This document shows, piece by piece, positions 1-12,669 of a DNA stretch of 64,000 nt; positions within the stretch are counted from its first letter, which is position 1; each line of letters starts with the position of its first letter. The notes below the pieces were generated by a model, which was not told the origin of the DNA, did no database searches, and worked only from the letters and a program-made list of their open reading frames with translations. The stretch is from Hemicentrotus pulcherrimus (Eukaryota > Echinodermata > Echinoidea > Camarodonta > Strongylocentrotidae): positions 413,272-477,271 of the forward strand of contig BEXV01000034.1 of the NCBI GenBank assembly GCA_003118195.1. The letters run 5' to 3'. The position numbers and the translations under genes are program-made.

Positions 1-23
1 GGGGGGGGGGGGGGGGGGGGGGG
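1..23. repeat. poly-G homopolymer at the window edge
   Basis: The window opens with 23 consecutive G. Other G or C homopolymers in this window sit beside assembly gaps, so the true length here is uncertain. Confidence 0.85.
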
Positions 24-272
24 AGGAAGAGCGATAGAAAAGTAATGGGATTGAGTAGGAGGTGGAGCAACTATACGATACACTTAAAGAGGAAGGAAGA
101 AACGTAACTTTAAATGATAATGATTAGGATGGGTAGTGGTACAATATAGAGAGAAGGAATCACAGTTATTGGTTGAAACAAATGTCTCAACTTCTCAAGA
201 AGAAAAAAAGTGAGAGGGGGAGGAGGAAGAGCGATAGAAAAACTAAGTGGATGGAGTAGGAGGTAGAGCAAC
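21..272 (+). repeat. Direct repeat pair (21-71 and 221-272), 200 bp apart
   Basis: The block at 21-71, which begins GGGAGGAAGAGCGATAGAAA and ends GGAGCAAC, recurs at 221-272 with a few substitutions and one indel. The spacing is 200 bp and both copies are in the same orientation. This could be two units of a larger, partly off-window tandem repeat or a local duplication. No function is evident. Confidence 0.7.
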
Positions 273-2230
273 AGGCCGTTCAGTCGCTCCTTTACGCCAA
301 CTCTCCAAACTGTTTGATGTAGGTGGAGTGGGCACTTGAGTCCCGTTTCCTTTAACTGTTGCTTCGTGTGCGCTAATGGAACAAATGGTAAAGATGGGCC
401 ATGTGTGTGCTTGTTTCAAGTGCTCTGTCTGTGATCATCCCGTTTCTCTTCTCGTACATTTTGGGTGGCATCCTTGATGAGTGTAATGTAAGAGAGACAT
501 CAAGAGTGCATTGATGTGATTGCAGTAACCATAAATGAACATTTTATTTCTGCTGAAAAAGTTTCCTTTTCTTGGGGTTAGTTGAAATGCATAGATAGCT
601 TCACTGAGACAAGGTTGATATGAGGGACATACTTTGAATATCCCTTCTTAAACTTGACTTCAATTAATATAATACAAAACTTTGATTTGCATCGATATAC
701 AACTCATTGTTTAAGAAATTACATTAATGTGCATTTTAGAGCTAATTATGAAACACTCTTTGAGAACAGCGATAGACAAATCTTCAATTTAGTATGAAAA
801 GTAAAACAGTCAAACCATACATTTTTCTCCTGTCACTGTACACTATTATTGTTGACATCTTATTTTTTGACTCTCTGGTATGAAACATATCCCTTTAGGA
901 GGCTGTCTGTATTTTGACATTCCAATAAACACCCCATCAAATAAAAAATAAACACGATTATCCCCAAGTTGTATGTTCAGGCAGAGAAATGTTATCGTTC
1001 AAAAAGAAAAAGTTATTCTGGGAACGTTGTAATTTCAGAAACATTCAGTAATTTGCCAACAGCCAGGCCCGGAGCTTTCTCTACCTCCCCTCTTCTAAAA
1101 ACTCACTTTCAATCAAAGTTACAGACATGTATCCAAGCCTGGTGATTGGCTTGTTGGCTGTACGCTCATCGTGATTGGAGACGGTGTTGAGTTCCAGTTA
1201 ATTTTATAAATAATAGCTAGTAGCAATGACGCTTCTTCTAATTTCAAACGAAAGCCTCCTTTTTTCTCTCCCTGTCAAAGAAGAGCCAGAGTGAAAATTA
1301 GATGAAAGGATAACAGCAGAATTTTTCTCTCATCCCCCTACAAATATATGAAGAAAAAAAACGTCTTCACCCCAGATTTGCCCTCAAACCTGACCAAGCG
1401 GAGTTCGAGTTACTTGAACGCCAGAGAGAAAAAGAAATAAAGGAGAGTGAATTGAGCGGCATAGCTGTATCTAATGACAACATATCTCTTTGTGTTGGGC
1501 CGTAATATGAAAGCAATATTTTCCTGGGGCACCCGACTACAGAGGGTTGCAATTCATGATGTCTTCCACCTGTCTCCCATGTTATCATCATATACCGGTA
1601 TATGTTTGTTCCTCTATGGATCCAGATTTCATATTTTTCTTCCCCGAAGCCATAGCCACTAGCATACAGGCTTACAAGTTGTTTCTTGTGTTGATTAAGC
1701 AGAGTTATATACTTACATACTCATAAGAAATAAACATATAGTGTGTGGTCTTAAATATCAAACAATTGTTTTCTTTATTTTGTGATATTCTTTATTAGTC
1801 TGAGCTCCATGAATAATAATGAATATTTATATTCTAGATATGTATTTTTGTTCCAATTGGCATCATTGAATAACATTATTTCTCTTCTCAAAGTGTATTA
1901 TTGCCAGTGATAATTTCTCAAAATTGTAAAGAAATACAATAAGAGAATATATTCTTGCAGGTGGTTGAAAGGAACTCCTCATTTTAATGAACTACCGGTA
2001 CATGTATATAGAAGTCCTGGCTCGTTTCTTTCCACCCTTCAACTCTCTTTTTGCACACACTGTAAATTACATGTTTAATCTCTCTCTTCTCTCTTTCACC
2101 TTGTCTGTCTATCTGTCTCTGTCTATATCTCTTTCTATTCTATATATCAATTTCTCTGTTTTTATCTCATCCCCCTCTCTCTCTTTCTTACTCATTATTA
2201 TATCTATCCATCTCTCTTTTTCTATCATAT

Positions 2231-2235
<5 letters not shown>

Positions 2236-2308
<73 letters not shown>
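2236..2308. repeat. Compound (CT)n(CA)n microsatellite
   Basis: An uninterrupted CT run of roughly 21 units passes directly into about 15 CA units ending at 2308. It is embedded in a wider pyrimidine-rich tract (about 2060-2500) that gives rise to long spurious open frames of Ser/Leu or Arg/Glu repeats. Confidence 0.95.
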
Positions 2309-2309
<1 letters not shown>

Positions 2310-2429
2310 TGTTTCTCATCCCTCATCTTTCTCTCTTTCTCCCTCTCTCTCTGTCACTATTCTATCCATCCATATCTCTGTTTCTATTTCATCTTTTTCT
2401 CTCTCTCTTTCTAATACCCCCTCTCTCTT

Positions 2430-2430
<1 letters not shown>

Positions 2431-2488
<58 letters not shown>
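2431..2488. repeat. (TC)n microsatellite
   Basis: This is a nearly pure TC repeat of about 50 bp following a TTTC-interrupted lead-in. It is the second long CT tract of the 2060-2500 pyrimidine block. Confidence 0.95.
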
Positions 2489-3534
2489 GTTCCTTCAACC
2501 TGTTATGATACATACATGTAGCCACCTGCAGTTGTTTTCATTCACCAGTCACACATCGGACACCATACTGTGGGATTCACAAATAAAGTGTAAATCATGA
2601 ACCCAAACTGTGTTGTTATGCCTCATCGATGGAGAGAGAAAAAAAATGATCTAATAACTTGAAATAATGACATAAAGCGAGAAGAATCATTGAGTAACTG
2701 GGGATGAGATTTAGGCTCCTGGGAATGACTTGACACCTCTGAAGGTTCCAGCTAAGTGTGGGTTTCCTTCGATTAATGATTCTAATCGAGTCGTCAGACC
2801 TAAACCAATAGCCATCTCCCTTTCCCTCTGTCTCCACACTTTTTTTCACCCACCTTCTCATGATGATGTGGGTATGGAGGATCTGTGCATAATAAACCAT
2901 CTGCTTGTATTCAAGTTTGTTGTTATTTATAAGGGGTGCCAGTTTTTCTTTTATGACTTGAAAATGAGAAAAGAACGCAAAGGTCATGATGTTAAGGTCA
3001 ATGTATGTCAAGGCTGCATTGCAGTATTTTTCTTGAGGCTCTTATGACCCACTGAAGAAAAACTTAATACATGAAATATGAATAATGATTTTCGCATATG
3101 ATTCTGTTCCCCTAGGGATACAGAGTATTATGCAGAATATCATAAATGTATATAGTTCTGACTGCAGTCCAATAACGCCAAGGTGTCTGTCAGACAAAAT
3201 GAAATGATAATAAAGGATTGAAATTTGAGAGAGCTTTGAATGGATTTATAGAGGGTACTGTAACTATTATACAGGGGGTATTGTACATTTTCTGTCTTCT
3301 GTTCAATGATATTTCAAATATGTTTATTACATCTTATGGGGGGAAATCTTCTACGATGTGATATCTAGAATATTAGTAGCAAAATTCTACAAATTTTCTA
3401 AATTTACTCTAAAAACAATTTTAATTTTCAAGTAAACGCAACATCATGCTAATAGTAATACTTTTCACATTCAAGTTACCATGTTCACTGTACCTACGTC
3501 GATTGGTACATGGTAGTAAATTTCACGATTATAA

Positions 3535-3647
<113 letters not shown>

Positions 3648-5024
3648 CACAATAAACCCCCCTTACCCGAGTGATGTGCGAGACAAGAGAAGTTGAATTT
3701 TGTTGATCGGTGTTGGATGATTTTCAGAGTAATGTTGGTCCAGAAATAAGTGTGATAGTATTATTTGGAAAGCTAGAATATGGCAGGATCATGTTCATCA
3801 CACCAACGAGACCAACAACGGGCAACAAAAATAGCTTTTGCCAAATGACCAAGAATCAGTTGGTTTGGAATCAGTCTGTTTTGCAGTGTGAATGAGGTGT
3901 CTGAAATCTGAAAATGAGTGTGAGGAGTGGACTTGAATATGTTGTTAAAATTGCCTTTGTTTTCTTCTTTAATTAACATTTTCGTGGTGGATATGGAGTA
4001 AATTGCATAAGTTAAAGAAATAATGCATGGATGACGGGAAACACGGAGAGGTACATGTACTTCCTTGTTGTAGGCTTGAAATATCAAGTCATTTTTTAGT
4101 TGAGACTTGAGACTTGGTCATACATCATCGGAGCCCCCTGATATTGTTTATTTCCATCACCATGCACTGGTGGAAAACCAAATAAAGTTTGCGGAGGAGA
4201 CCGAAGAAGAACGAGGGAGCTTGTCATCAGTTCTCCGTATATTGTCCGTGGTAGAAGTAATGATGATGATATTCGGCTCAACTCCTGGCAATTTATATCT
4301 ACTTGTAGGTTAATTGTGTATTCCCTGCTACTTTAATTTCTCCTTTTCTCTCAGACTCACACCGAATGATCATTTGTGCCAAAAATGAGGAGAATTTTTT
4401 GGCTTACCGTATCTACATGTAGTACAAGCTAAATTTATGGCCTTACGCAAGTACATCCAGATTATATCAGATTAATCCATTTGTATTGATTTAGAAGGGC
4501 ATACCAATTGATGGTTCTATTGTTTGTTTCAAAACCATTTCAATGGCTCCATGTTATTGTCTATTGAGAACTAGAGGGATGTTGACTTGTATAGTTCAAC
4601 ACAGGCTTTCAACAGACGGTATGATAGTGCAAATTTCTGAAAATGAAAGTAGATAGAGATGTCAAGTATTCAACATTCAGAACACAGTGGTCAATATAAT
4701 TTAGAAGGATATAGCTAGAGGTGGCTGTTAGGGTTTGTTCTATGCTTTCATGACCTCATATCAGTTAAGTTTAGTCATTGTTGTGGGCCGATGTCATCCT
4801 GCGCTCGTCTATTTCTGGTGTATATTGGCATGTCTATCCAGGCAGGGGAAGGGGGAAGTGGTCCATTGTAGCTTTGCAGTTAATCCTTAATCACCTTGAT
4901 TCATAGCCCTCCAAGGATTCTGTCTTTCCACAGGTACGGGCATGCCTGATTGGAGGGGAGGGGAGGGGGGACGGGGAGGGGGAAAGGAATTCATTGATTA
5001 CCCTTCTTTCCTCTCCACCCCTGT

Positions 5025-5160
5025 CCCTGTCTTATCTCTCACCTTGTCTTCGTATCTCCCCCCTCTCTCTCCCTCTCTCTCTCTCCCTCTCTCACATTAT
5101 GTGTGTGCCCTATCTCTCTATCTATCCTCTTCAATTACTTTTGTTTCATTTTTATCTCTT
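5025..5160. repeat. Pyrimidine-rich (CT/CCCT) low-complexity tract
   Basis: Interrupted CTCTCT and CCCTCTCT runs follow a purine-rich GGGGAGGG block at 4950-4990, so the strand asymmetry switches abruptly over about 60 bp. It is low complexity and not coding. Confidence 0.8.
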
Positions 5161-5913
5161 ATTATTGATATGTCTATATACCTACCACTTGGTTCACACA
5201 AAAAGGGCATTACTGTGTTAAAGCATATGCTTATATGTCTGACTGACCTCAAGAGAGAAGTCATGAAACATTAGGCCTATAAATATCAAGACGAAACTGT
5301 GAATTCAAACGAACTAGACATGTAGAACTTCATCTATAGTGATTTCAGGTGCAAGTTCAGTTAGTCCTACTTTTCAATTCCTTAGCCAAATTTTAGATTT
5401 AAAAATAGAGAGGAAAACGAGACTGTAAGAAGAGATAACATAATTGTCAGATGACAAAAGAAACTCCAAATTTTTTGTGGAATCATGGTGAATCCATTGC
5501 GTCTATAGTTAGCATGGACTTGTTATTCCCCAGGGCCTTTGGCCATGAGTAGCATCATGAAGCATTGTTTCTTCATCTGACCAGGCCGTGTAACCTTTAC
5601 CAGGCGTGGTGATTCACCTGACTGTGAGTGCACCTTGATGAAAGACTAGCAGTGCCGCTCAACACTTTAAAGGGAATGATCAAAATGATGAGTCCTCCCC
5701 TATAATTAGGATCAGTCTTTACATTCCTCCAATATATGTTAAAAAAGGTTTTCCTTCATTGTCATTTTCATTATAGTCAATACCATCCTGTAAAATATTA
5801 ATATTTCCCCTGCTTTCTGTGTTCCTAAACTCTCTATTTTCCTAAGATGATAAGTCTTTTTATCTTACTAACAAAATTGCACATTTTGAATATCTTTCCA
5901 TTTTGTACAATGA

Positions 5914-5945
5914 TACCAGTCTAAATAGACTGTACCAGACTGGTA
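5914..5945. repeat. Short inverted repeat (TACCAGTCT ... AGACTGGTA)
   Basis: A perfect 9-bp inverted repeat (5914-5922 and 5937-5945) has a 14-bp spacer. The spacer contains a further AGACTG, so a small alternative hairpin is possible. No flanking repeat structure suggests a mobile element. Confidence 0.7.
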
Positions 5946-6474
5946 GGTGAACTGTAAACCACTTGCCAATCTCATCAGTATTTGTGTAGTGAAAATTAAA
6001 CGATATCCTTCACTAGACAACTTCTTGTTTCCATAAAAATGTCAGATGTGGATGTTCTTTTTTCATTACTTTTAGAGATTTAATGTGTGTGCTCTGCTTC
6101 TTTTCAACAATTGATGTCATTCAGTATTATTCTGTTAATTTTCCTTTAATTTATAGGACATACCTGTCCTCTTTAGTTCTTTAATTCATAAAAAGATTTG
6201 AATTTGAATTACACCTATAGTGTTTGGTATGCAGGATAATTGAAAGCAGCTTTATATGATTCTACCTGAGGAATGTGCTAGACTCAATGTCAAAATCTGC
6301 CATGGACTTGGCTTGTTACATTGGACAAGACAAGATAGGCAATTACTCATAAAGCATAGAGGAAGGATATGACACTTCCATCAAAAGAAGGAACAAAAAT
6401 GCCCCTCTTCCTTCTCATGTTACCCCTCTCCTCCTCCCATTTCCCTTTCTATTATCATGTCCCATTATAAAACC

Positions 6475-6505
6475 TTGCCCCCCTCCCTCCCTCCCTCCCC
6501 CCTCT
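6475..6505. repeat. (CCCT)n microsatellite
   Basis: CCCTCCCTCCCTCCCTCCC flanked by C runs, in otherwise AT-rich DNA. Confidence 0.85.
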
Positions 6506-8802
6506 GAATAAGTCAGTCGGTGGAAATAATGCAAGCAGGTAATCAGAATCGATGATGAGAGATAAGGGGGATGCTTTCATCCGGTATCGTCTTTCTCCCT
6601 GGCCGCTGGAATAACACTATTTTGGTCAATACGCTGAGAGATCCCATTAAAAATGCTGTTTCTAGCTGAGGTGACTAGACCTGGGATGGGCCGATGACAG
6701 TTTGGAGAGCGACTAGCTGACAGGCAAAATTGCGCTCAAGTTTATCAATGAAATCATTCCTATTGTCAAGATGATTAATAGATTTGTTCATGTCTATTAA
6801 AGTCTTTAAACGTAAAAGAAATTCTTGCAATTCTTTCCAAGCTTCATATCTGAATTCCATACTCAAGAAAAAGGCGTACCGATACCTGTACATACAGGCC
6901 CTCTTTCCTAGAGTATCGCTTAAACAGAACGTTATATATCGGTAGGTCTATTTGTCTAGTGATGATATTTTCAGCATAAAATGTCCATTCCTTTGAAAGC
7001 TGCAAATATTGATGAATCGATAATTGATGTAACAAAATAAAACTAGGGTGTATCCATTAACTGTATTTACAACAATCCAATTGAGTTACACTTTAAAACT
7101 GCTATTTGACAAGTTGCTTTGAAAATGCTGTTCATAACAAATTGCATTTACTCAACTTTTGAATGGATGTTTGATAGTAAGCATTCCTCCTTCTCAAGCA
7201 GATACAAACTTCATCTCATCCTGCGTGGCATTATACATGTAGATAATATAATTACAAGATCCCAGTGGTCGTCTAATAAATTCTTTCTTTAAAATTCACT
7301 AAAAATACAATTAGACTACATATGCGTGAACTCTGATGGACTCTGCAGTTGTGCTGAACTCTCAGGTTTGGCTCCAATGGTAACTGGTATGATCCTCAAG
7401 AATAGGTTTTAACAAAATCCCACATGAATCCATAGTTTTCTTTGCAAAAGCTCACCAGATAAATACCCTGTAACCACTTTTCCAGATTGTCTCTACTTTG
7501 TATTCTTTTCTTCATTTCCGCAATCGGAATAGGCAGAGAGAGAAAGAGATAAAAAGAGAGGGAGGAAAGAGAAGAGAAGAGAAGGGGGAAATATTTAAAG
7601 ACTGCCTCCAGTTTTCTTGCCATCACTTCGGGGTCATGAACCCCGGGTGAAATGAGAAAATTTGGGGCGCATCATCATAGCTCAGGATTGGCCCAGTTTC
7701 TTTCAGTAACAAAATCCGTTGAGCCGTTGTGCTCTCTCCTTATATCAAGTAGCGCATGTGCAGCGGTGATGAGTAAGGACTCGTTGCATATATCCACCGA
7801 GTCGTCGGGATGTCGCAACATCTTCGGTAAAGAGTAGAAAATGTTCCTAATGGTGTGGTAATGCCTGACCAACATGTTTAGTGGTCACCCAGATCAGGTA
7901 GGTTTTGGTTACAGGCCTGAAGCCAAGAACCTGATTTAATACAGGGCAAAGGTCATGTCTTAAAGACATTGCCATAAAGATGACTTGGATATAATATTTT
8001 TAGACAGTCATATTATTATATCAGACACTTTCAACACAACTCAATTAGATTTTTGGGTCTAATTTTGAAGTGAAAGTCTCTTTATTCTTATTGCAAAATA
8101 TTCATTATTTGTAATTGACCCAATGGCTGTTGAATTCTGTAAACTCTTCTCTGGTCAATGCAAGAACCACCCTTTTCTTAATGCATTTAGCCTATTACTT
8201 TTTCAATGTTTTCTCATCCGATCTTTTTAACAATAGCAAAATTTGATTATAGGTCATGATTTAAAAAAAAAGGTTTAATTTACCACTGACATTTCAGACT
8301 CATGCATTTATATACAAACCATTTTACAGGGTTGCATCAACACATAACTCGTTGGTTGCACATGCATCTGGATTTGCTAAGAAAGCTGCAAATCGTCTTC
8401 CAAACAAGAATTGAAACATCACAAGAAAGCGGTGTATTTAGGAAGCTTCATCCATAGATCCAGTGGTTTGTACAGATGGCAGAACCATTTTTTTTTCTTC
8501 ATCCTGGCTTTTTCTCCTACAGACCAGGGTCAATGAATCTTGAGGTCATATAGCTACTGCAAGTCTGCAAGCAAGCAGATACAGTTTAAAGGCACACATG
8601 TATGCCGGTCGATCCCCTCTCTACATTTGTCAACTTGAAGAAAATATTCTTGAGATCAATCAGCATTTGACTAATGAAATCATAAAATACAGTTTTAGAT
8701 TTAATATAATCAAAACCTTAGCAACATCTTATTTAAATTTTTTAAGAAACAGATGTGTGAATGGAGTCAAATTTGAAAAATCAAGATCTTTAAGCTTTCA
8801 CA

Positions 8803-9008
8803 ATTTTTATGCCTCCGCCACCGAAGGTGGTGCCGGAGGCATCATGTTTTTGGGTTGTCCGTCCGTACGTCCGTACGTCCGTACGTCCGTACGTCCGTAC
8901 GTCCGTNAAAACCGACAGATTGATTACAATCAACTTGAATTTTAAAAAATTGCTCTATGGCGGAGGCATCATTTTCGACTGCGCGCAGTCAAAATTCCAT
9001 CTAGTTTA
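8803..9008 (+). mobile_element. Copy of an interspersed repeat with hairpin and GTCCGTAC tandem core (gapped)
   Basis: A near-perfect hairpin opens the element: ATGCCTCCG-CCACC (8809-8822), loop GAA, GGTGG (8826-8830), bulge TGC, CGGAGGCAT (8834-8842). After TTTTTGGGTTGTCC come five full copies of GTCCGTAC plus six bases (8861-8906), broken by an N at 8907. The CGGAGGCAT word returns at 8961-8969, followed by the 14-bp palindrome GACTGCGCGCAGTC (8977-8990). I recall similar ATGCCTCCGCCA / GTCCGTCCGT elements as abundant interspersed repeats in marine deuterostome genomes. Family name and true ends are unknown to me. It is short relative to the copies I recall, so internal sequence may be deleted or lost in the gap. 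Confidence 0.6.
8861..8906. repeat. (GTCCGTAC)n tandem repeat ending at an assembly gap
   Basis: Five and three-quarter units of an 8-bp repeat end at a single N (8907). Repeat number is probably under-represented by the assembly. It lies inside the interspersed repeat copy described for 8803-9008. Confidence 0.9.
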
Positions 9009-12000
9009 CTTTAAAAGAAGTTACTGGAAAAATTAATTTGAATTCTATAATTAGAATTTCAGAATCAAAATTCTTTTAAGTTACAAGAATCTTCAGCTTT
9101 GATGACTTACATTAGAACTTGAAAAACTGTTAATATCGATAACTATTCATGATTATTTAATTTTTTGTCGTCAAAAGGAAACAGCTCTTGTTGTAAGCCT
9201 CTTAAAAAAATATATCAGTAGTTTTCATTATGTAAATAGGCCAGTTATTCTCCTTGAAAGACCTTGTTGATTTTCCTGATCAAATAAAAAAACGTGTTTG
9301 ATTTGACAATGTGTACATTAAACTAACATTCGCTTACAAAGTGACATTGTTCGTTTCAGACTAATTGATTCCTGTGCAAGGAACAACTTTTAGCAATGAC
9401 CTACATTCACATTACCCTGATTCATCAAATAGTAGAAATAGCATTCATAGGCTGCCCTCAACTGTCCTTACGGCCGCTGAAGAATTGTTCCCCGAATGCG
9501 CGAGCTTTTAAAATCCATTAGTCGTGATCTCTGTTGAATTTGTCCTCTTGTTCTCTTGCACTAGACCGTAAGACTTCTGGTAATTTTTCCGCTCACCATG
9601 TTTGGCCAAGATGCATTTGTATAGAATGGCGGTGTTTACTTATCTTTAAAGCATTCAAGGGGATTTTTCTCTTGATGCAGGCATTCATTCTTATCCCATC
9701 TGGCAGTTTTTATAGCTGTTGCTGCTAGGTCTTTGCTTTCCCTCAAATCATGTAAATATGAATTTGACTTTGAACAGCTAAGACAATGAACAATGGAAAC
9801 CTCTTTTGTGATATATAGATTGGTTTTAGAGATGCTTTAACCATCTTATAAATAATTGTTTAATCCTGTAATACTCTTGAGCAAAATAATTTAGTGTGGG
9901 GAAGAATGATGAATTTGTAGAGATGGCATAATGTTGTATGTTTTCTTTAGTTATTGAAATATTCTATGTGGGCTAGTATGCAAATTGTAGAGGGATGTTT
10001 TTCTTGTGACTATAGTATGTAGATGTATGTGATATTGATATGCCCTGAATTTCTGAAACATTTACAAGCAGATGCATGTGGCCTGACCACTGTTATGCCT
10101 TGGCTTTAAAATGCCAGCTGTACGCCAACCCTCAGCGATGTCAACACCAGTTTGTCAGGCAGATAGCGCAGGCTAATCCCTCTGAAAGTCTCGGGGAATT
10201 GGCAGCTAAATCGTCAGACAAATCAAATCTGGATAGTGTGTTTAACAAAACGGAGCAGGAATTGGGAGATAATAGCCTCTCCCCAATGGTCGTAAGCCAC
10301 CAGACAAGCTAGCACTCAACAATAACAGGCCCAACTAAAAACTCCCTGGCCGACACTTAAGTACTTGGTAAGTCCCCTAAAGTCTGCTAGTGATTTGCCA
10401 GTGATCACCTTTAGTTACCACAAATCAGTCGCCCCTCTCCTGAGCCCCTGCCCACAAGATAAAATCCAACTTACATTATTGCCCACAGTATAGAAAAGAA
10501 TGATGGCTAAAAAAAAGTTATCTGATTAGGGTAAGGGTTTATTATATATAGTCTTTTTATGTCCTTTTCCTCTTTTCCCCAGCCCCTGCCAGGCCCTTTC
10601 TCACATAGCCCTTTCTCACATAGTCCATGCAGATATATTTGGACCTTTTTGCTAATAGTACGCCTATCTAATAGAAAGATTTTGTGAGTTCACAAAGGCT
10701 GGGGGAGCTAGGGGCAATAGTCTAACTCTTATTGTCTTTCACATTAAAAAAAAAAAAGTTTTTTTCTTTTATAAAGATGAACAATTATGATTTTTCTTTT
10801 TAGGGGGGCCATTATTTTTCTGTTGGGGTGGGGGGAAGGGAGATGATATTTTTTTGATATGCTTCTCTCTCTCTCTCTCTCTCTCCACCCCCACCCTCAC
10901 ACATATCACATCCAGATGCACATGGACTTGGTAATAGGGCCAGCGGGTTTGGGTTCACCCGAAGCTTTCTGGCTAACCAGGTGATCTACCTCCAGCCAGA
11001 TACATGCCAAACCAGAGCCATTCCCGATGATTTACCGAGCCCAAGGGACTCCGGCAGACAAGATAAACTTATGTCCTTCCTGAGTAGCTGCGTCCCTTTT
11101 GTCTGTATAGTGACTCACCTGTATGAGGAGGACTTTTTTAAGTTGAAGTCAAGGAATTGTCTTTGTTTTACCCCCCTCCTTCCACCCCTCCTCTCCTCTT
11201 GCCAATACCCAAGGGTGCATGGTGTAGGATTGAGGAGTGTTTACCTGACTTCCAGTGGGATTTCTTTATTGTAATCGGGATCAGAAACAATCACTTATTG
11301 CACCTCTGAAGTGTTAAAACATGGTTCACATTTCATTGTCTACTCAACATTACATTTCATTTGTCAAATGGGTAATGTGAATAAAGCAAATAGACAATAG
11401 GCTTGAATATGATTATGAATATTTCACCTGTACTATAGTACCCAGTAAGAAATGGGTATTTGTGAGAAGCTTAAATATTATTATTATATATTAAAAATGA
11501 TTAAGTTTTACCATATTCATTCAGTAAATAACCTTTATTCCTCTTTCCCTTGTACCTCACTCCATTAAGTAAAATAGGGACTTTCCCTTGTATCCCATGC
11601 CTACATTACCCGCCTTCCCTTCTTTCACTATCAACTCGTGCATTACTTTCCAGTGGGAGTGTAATTACTGTTGATGGCACTGTCAGGTGTGGAGAAGGGG
11701 GCAAACTGCGGTATAACAACTTGTCAAATCACTTATGTTTCATGGCTAATGAGCTGTACATTAGCCATGTTCACACAAAACCACTGTGGTTTAAATTGTA
11801 AGTTTGTGGAACTTCAAAGTTTTAAACAACGACAAGTGCTCACACGAGACCGAAACAAGTGAAGATTGTTCAAGTACAAGTCAAGCAGGCAGCTATTGTA
11901 TTTACAAACTTATAACTTTGAGTGAAACTGAAAGTGAAAGTGGACGAGGGGGGTGGGGGTCAAATGACTTATTCAGTCAACTTTTGGTAGTTGGTGAATA

Positions 12001-12660
12001 TTTTCATTTCACAGGAGAGACAAACATAATGTACCAATTTCATTTTTTTTTAATGACTTAATTTTAGGCGTAGATAGGGTGTCTTGATCTACTAAAGATC
12101 TAGAGTGAGTATCTTGTATAAAGAAGTGTATCATAGACAGGTATATGTAGTTTTTATGCCAGTTTGTTCTCTAAACAGTGCTTTATCCCTTGATGCAATA
12201 GGTAGACACATTTTTCTTTTAAACCTGCCAGCCTGGACATTTTGCCGAGAGATGACATTCAAAGATAAAGCGATATTCATGTAGAATGTCAATAGTATTG
12301 CAGTCATCTACAAAAAGAGAGTCATGTATCAGTATAAATAATTTGCACTACAATTACAGCCTCTATCGTTGAGGAATGGCACATGGCTGCACATGTGCTA
12401 TCTGGTATTAAAGAAAGACACAATCCATGGATTCCCGGTATCACTCTCGCATCTATGGAAGGATTTTACCCACGTTTAGAGGGTGTACATGTATGTATGG
12501 TGAAGAGATTTAGTCCGTTAACAGGTGTAAAGTCAATTGCTCTGTAAGCATTGTTTATGGCAGGCATGTGTTTTTTTACCGATTCCCTTTCTCATTCGTA
12601 ACCTTCAACTAACACTACCAGGTTACAACTCTCTTCCCCCTTCCACTTGTAGGAACGGTG
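9009..12660. other. Intronic stretch, no gene seen
   Basis: Mainly AT-rich unique DNA. A more complex block at about 10070-10400 holds a 78-codon open frame without a recognisable domain. A CT microsatellite with a C-rich flank lies at 10862-10900, and a 15-bp unit (CCCTTTCTCACATAG) is repeated twice near 10594-10623. A second moderately complex block is at 10920-11270. Neither block shows convincing splice-bounded coding sequence. Confidence 0.55.
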
Positions 12661-12669
12661 TCTCATAGA

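Larger units (their letters stand above)
3648..8800. other. Intronic AT-rich stretch, no gene seen
   Basis: This is mostly unique AT-rich DNA. It includes a GGGGA/GGGGG-rich patch with an adjoining CT-rich block (about 4950-5160), a 9-bp inverted repeat (5914-5945), a CCCT tandem (about 6475-6505) and a GA-rich patch (about 7535-7590). Short blocks of more complex sequence occur near 5510-5660 and 7650-7840. Open frames here are short and unrecognised. Confidence 0.6.

Noticed and set aside
1987..2525. Open frames up to 173 codons on both strands rich in Ser/Leu or Arg/Glu
   Set aside because: They translate CT/CA microsatellites and pyrimidine-rich DNA. No domain, and both strands are open for compositional reasons.
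8598..9036. Frames with Val-Arg-Pro-Tyr-Val-Arg-Thr-Ser repeats
   Set aside because: This is the translation of the GTCCGTAC tandem array in the interspersed repeat, and it contains an N.
10076..10312. 78-codon frame in a balanced, complex block considered as a possible exon
   Set aside because: It does not match any COE/EBF exon or other protein I recognise, and the flanks do not show a convincing acceptor-donor pair.
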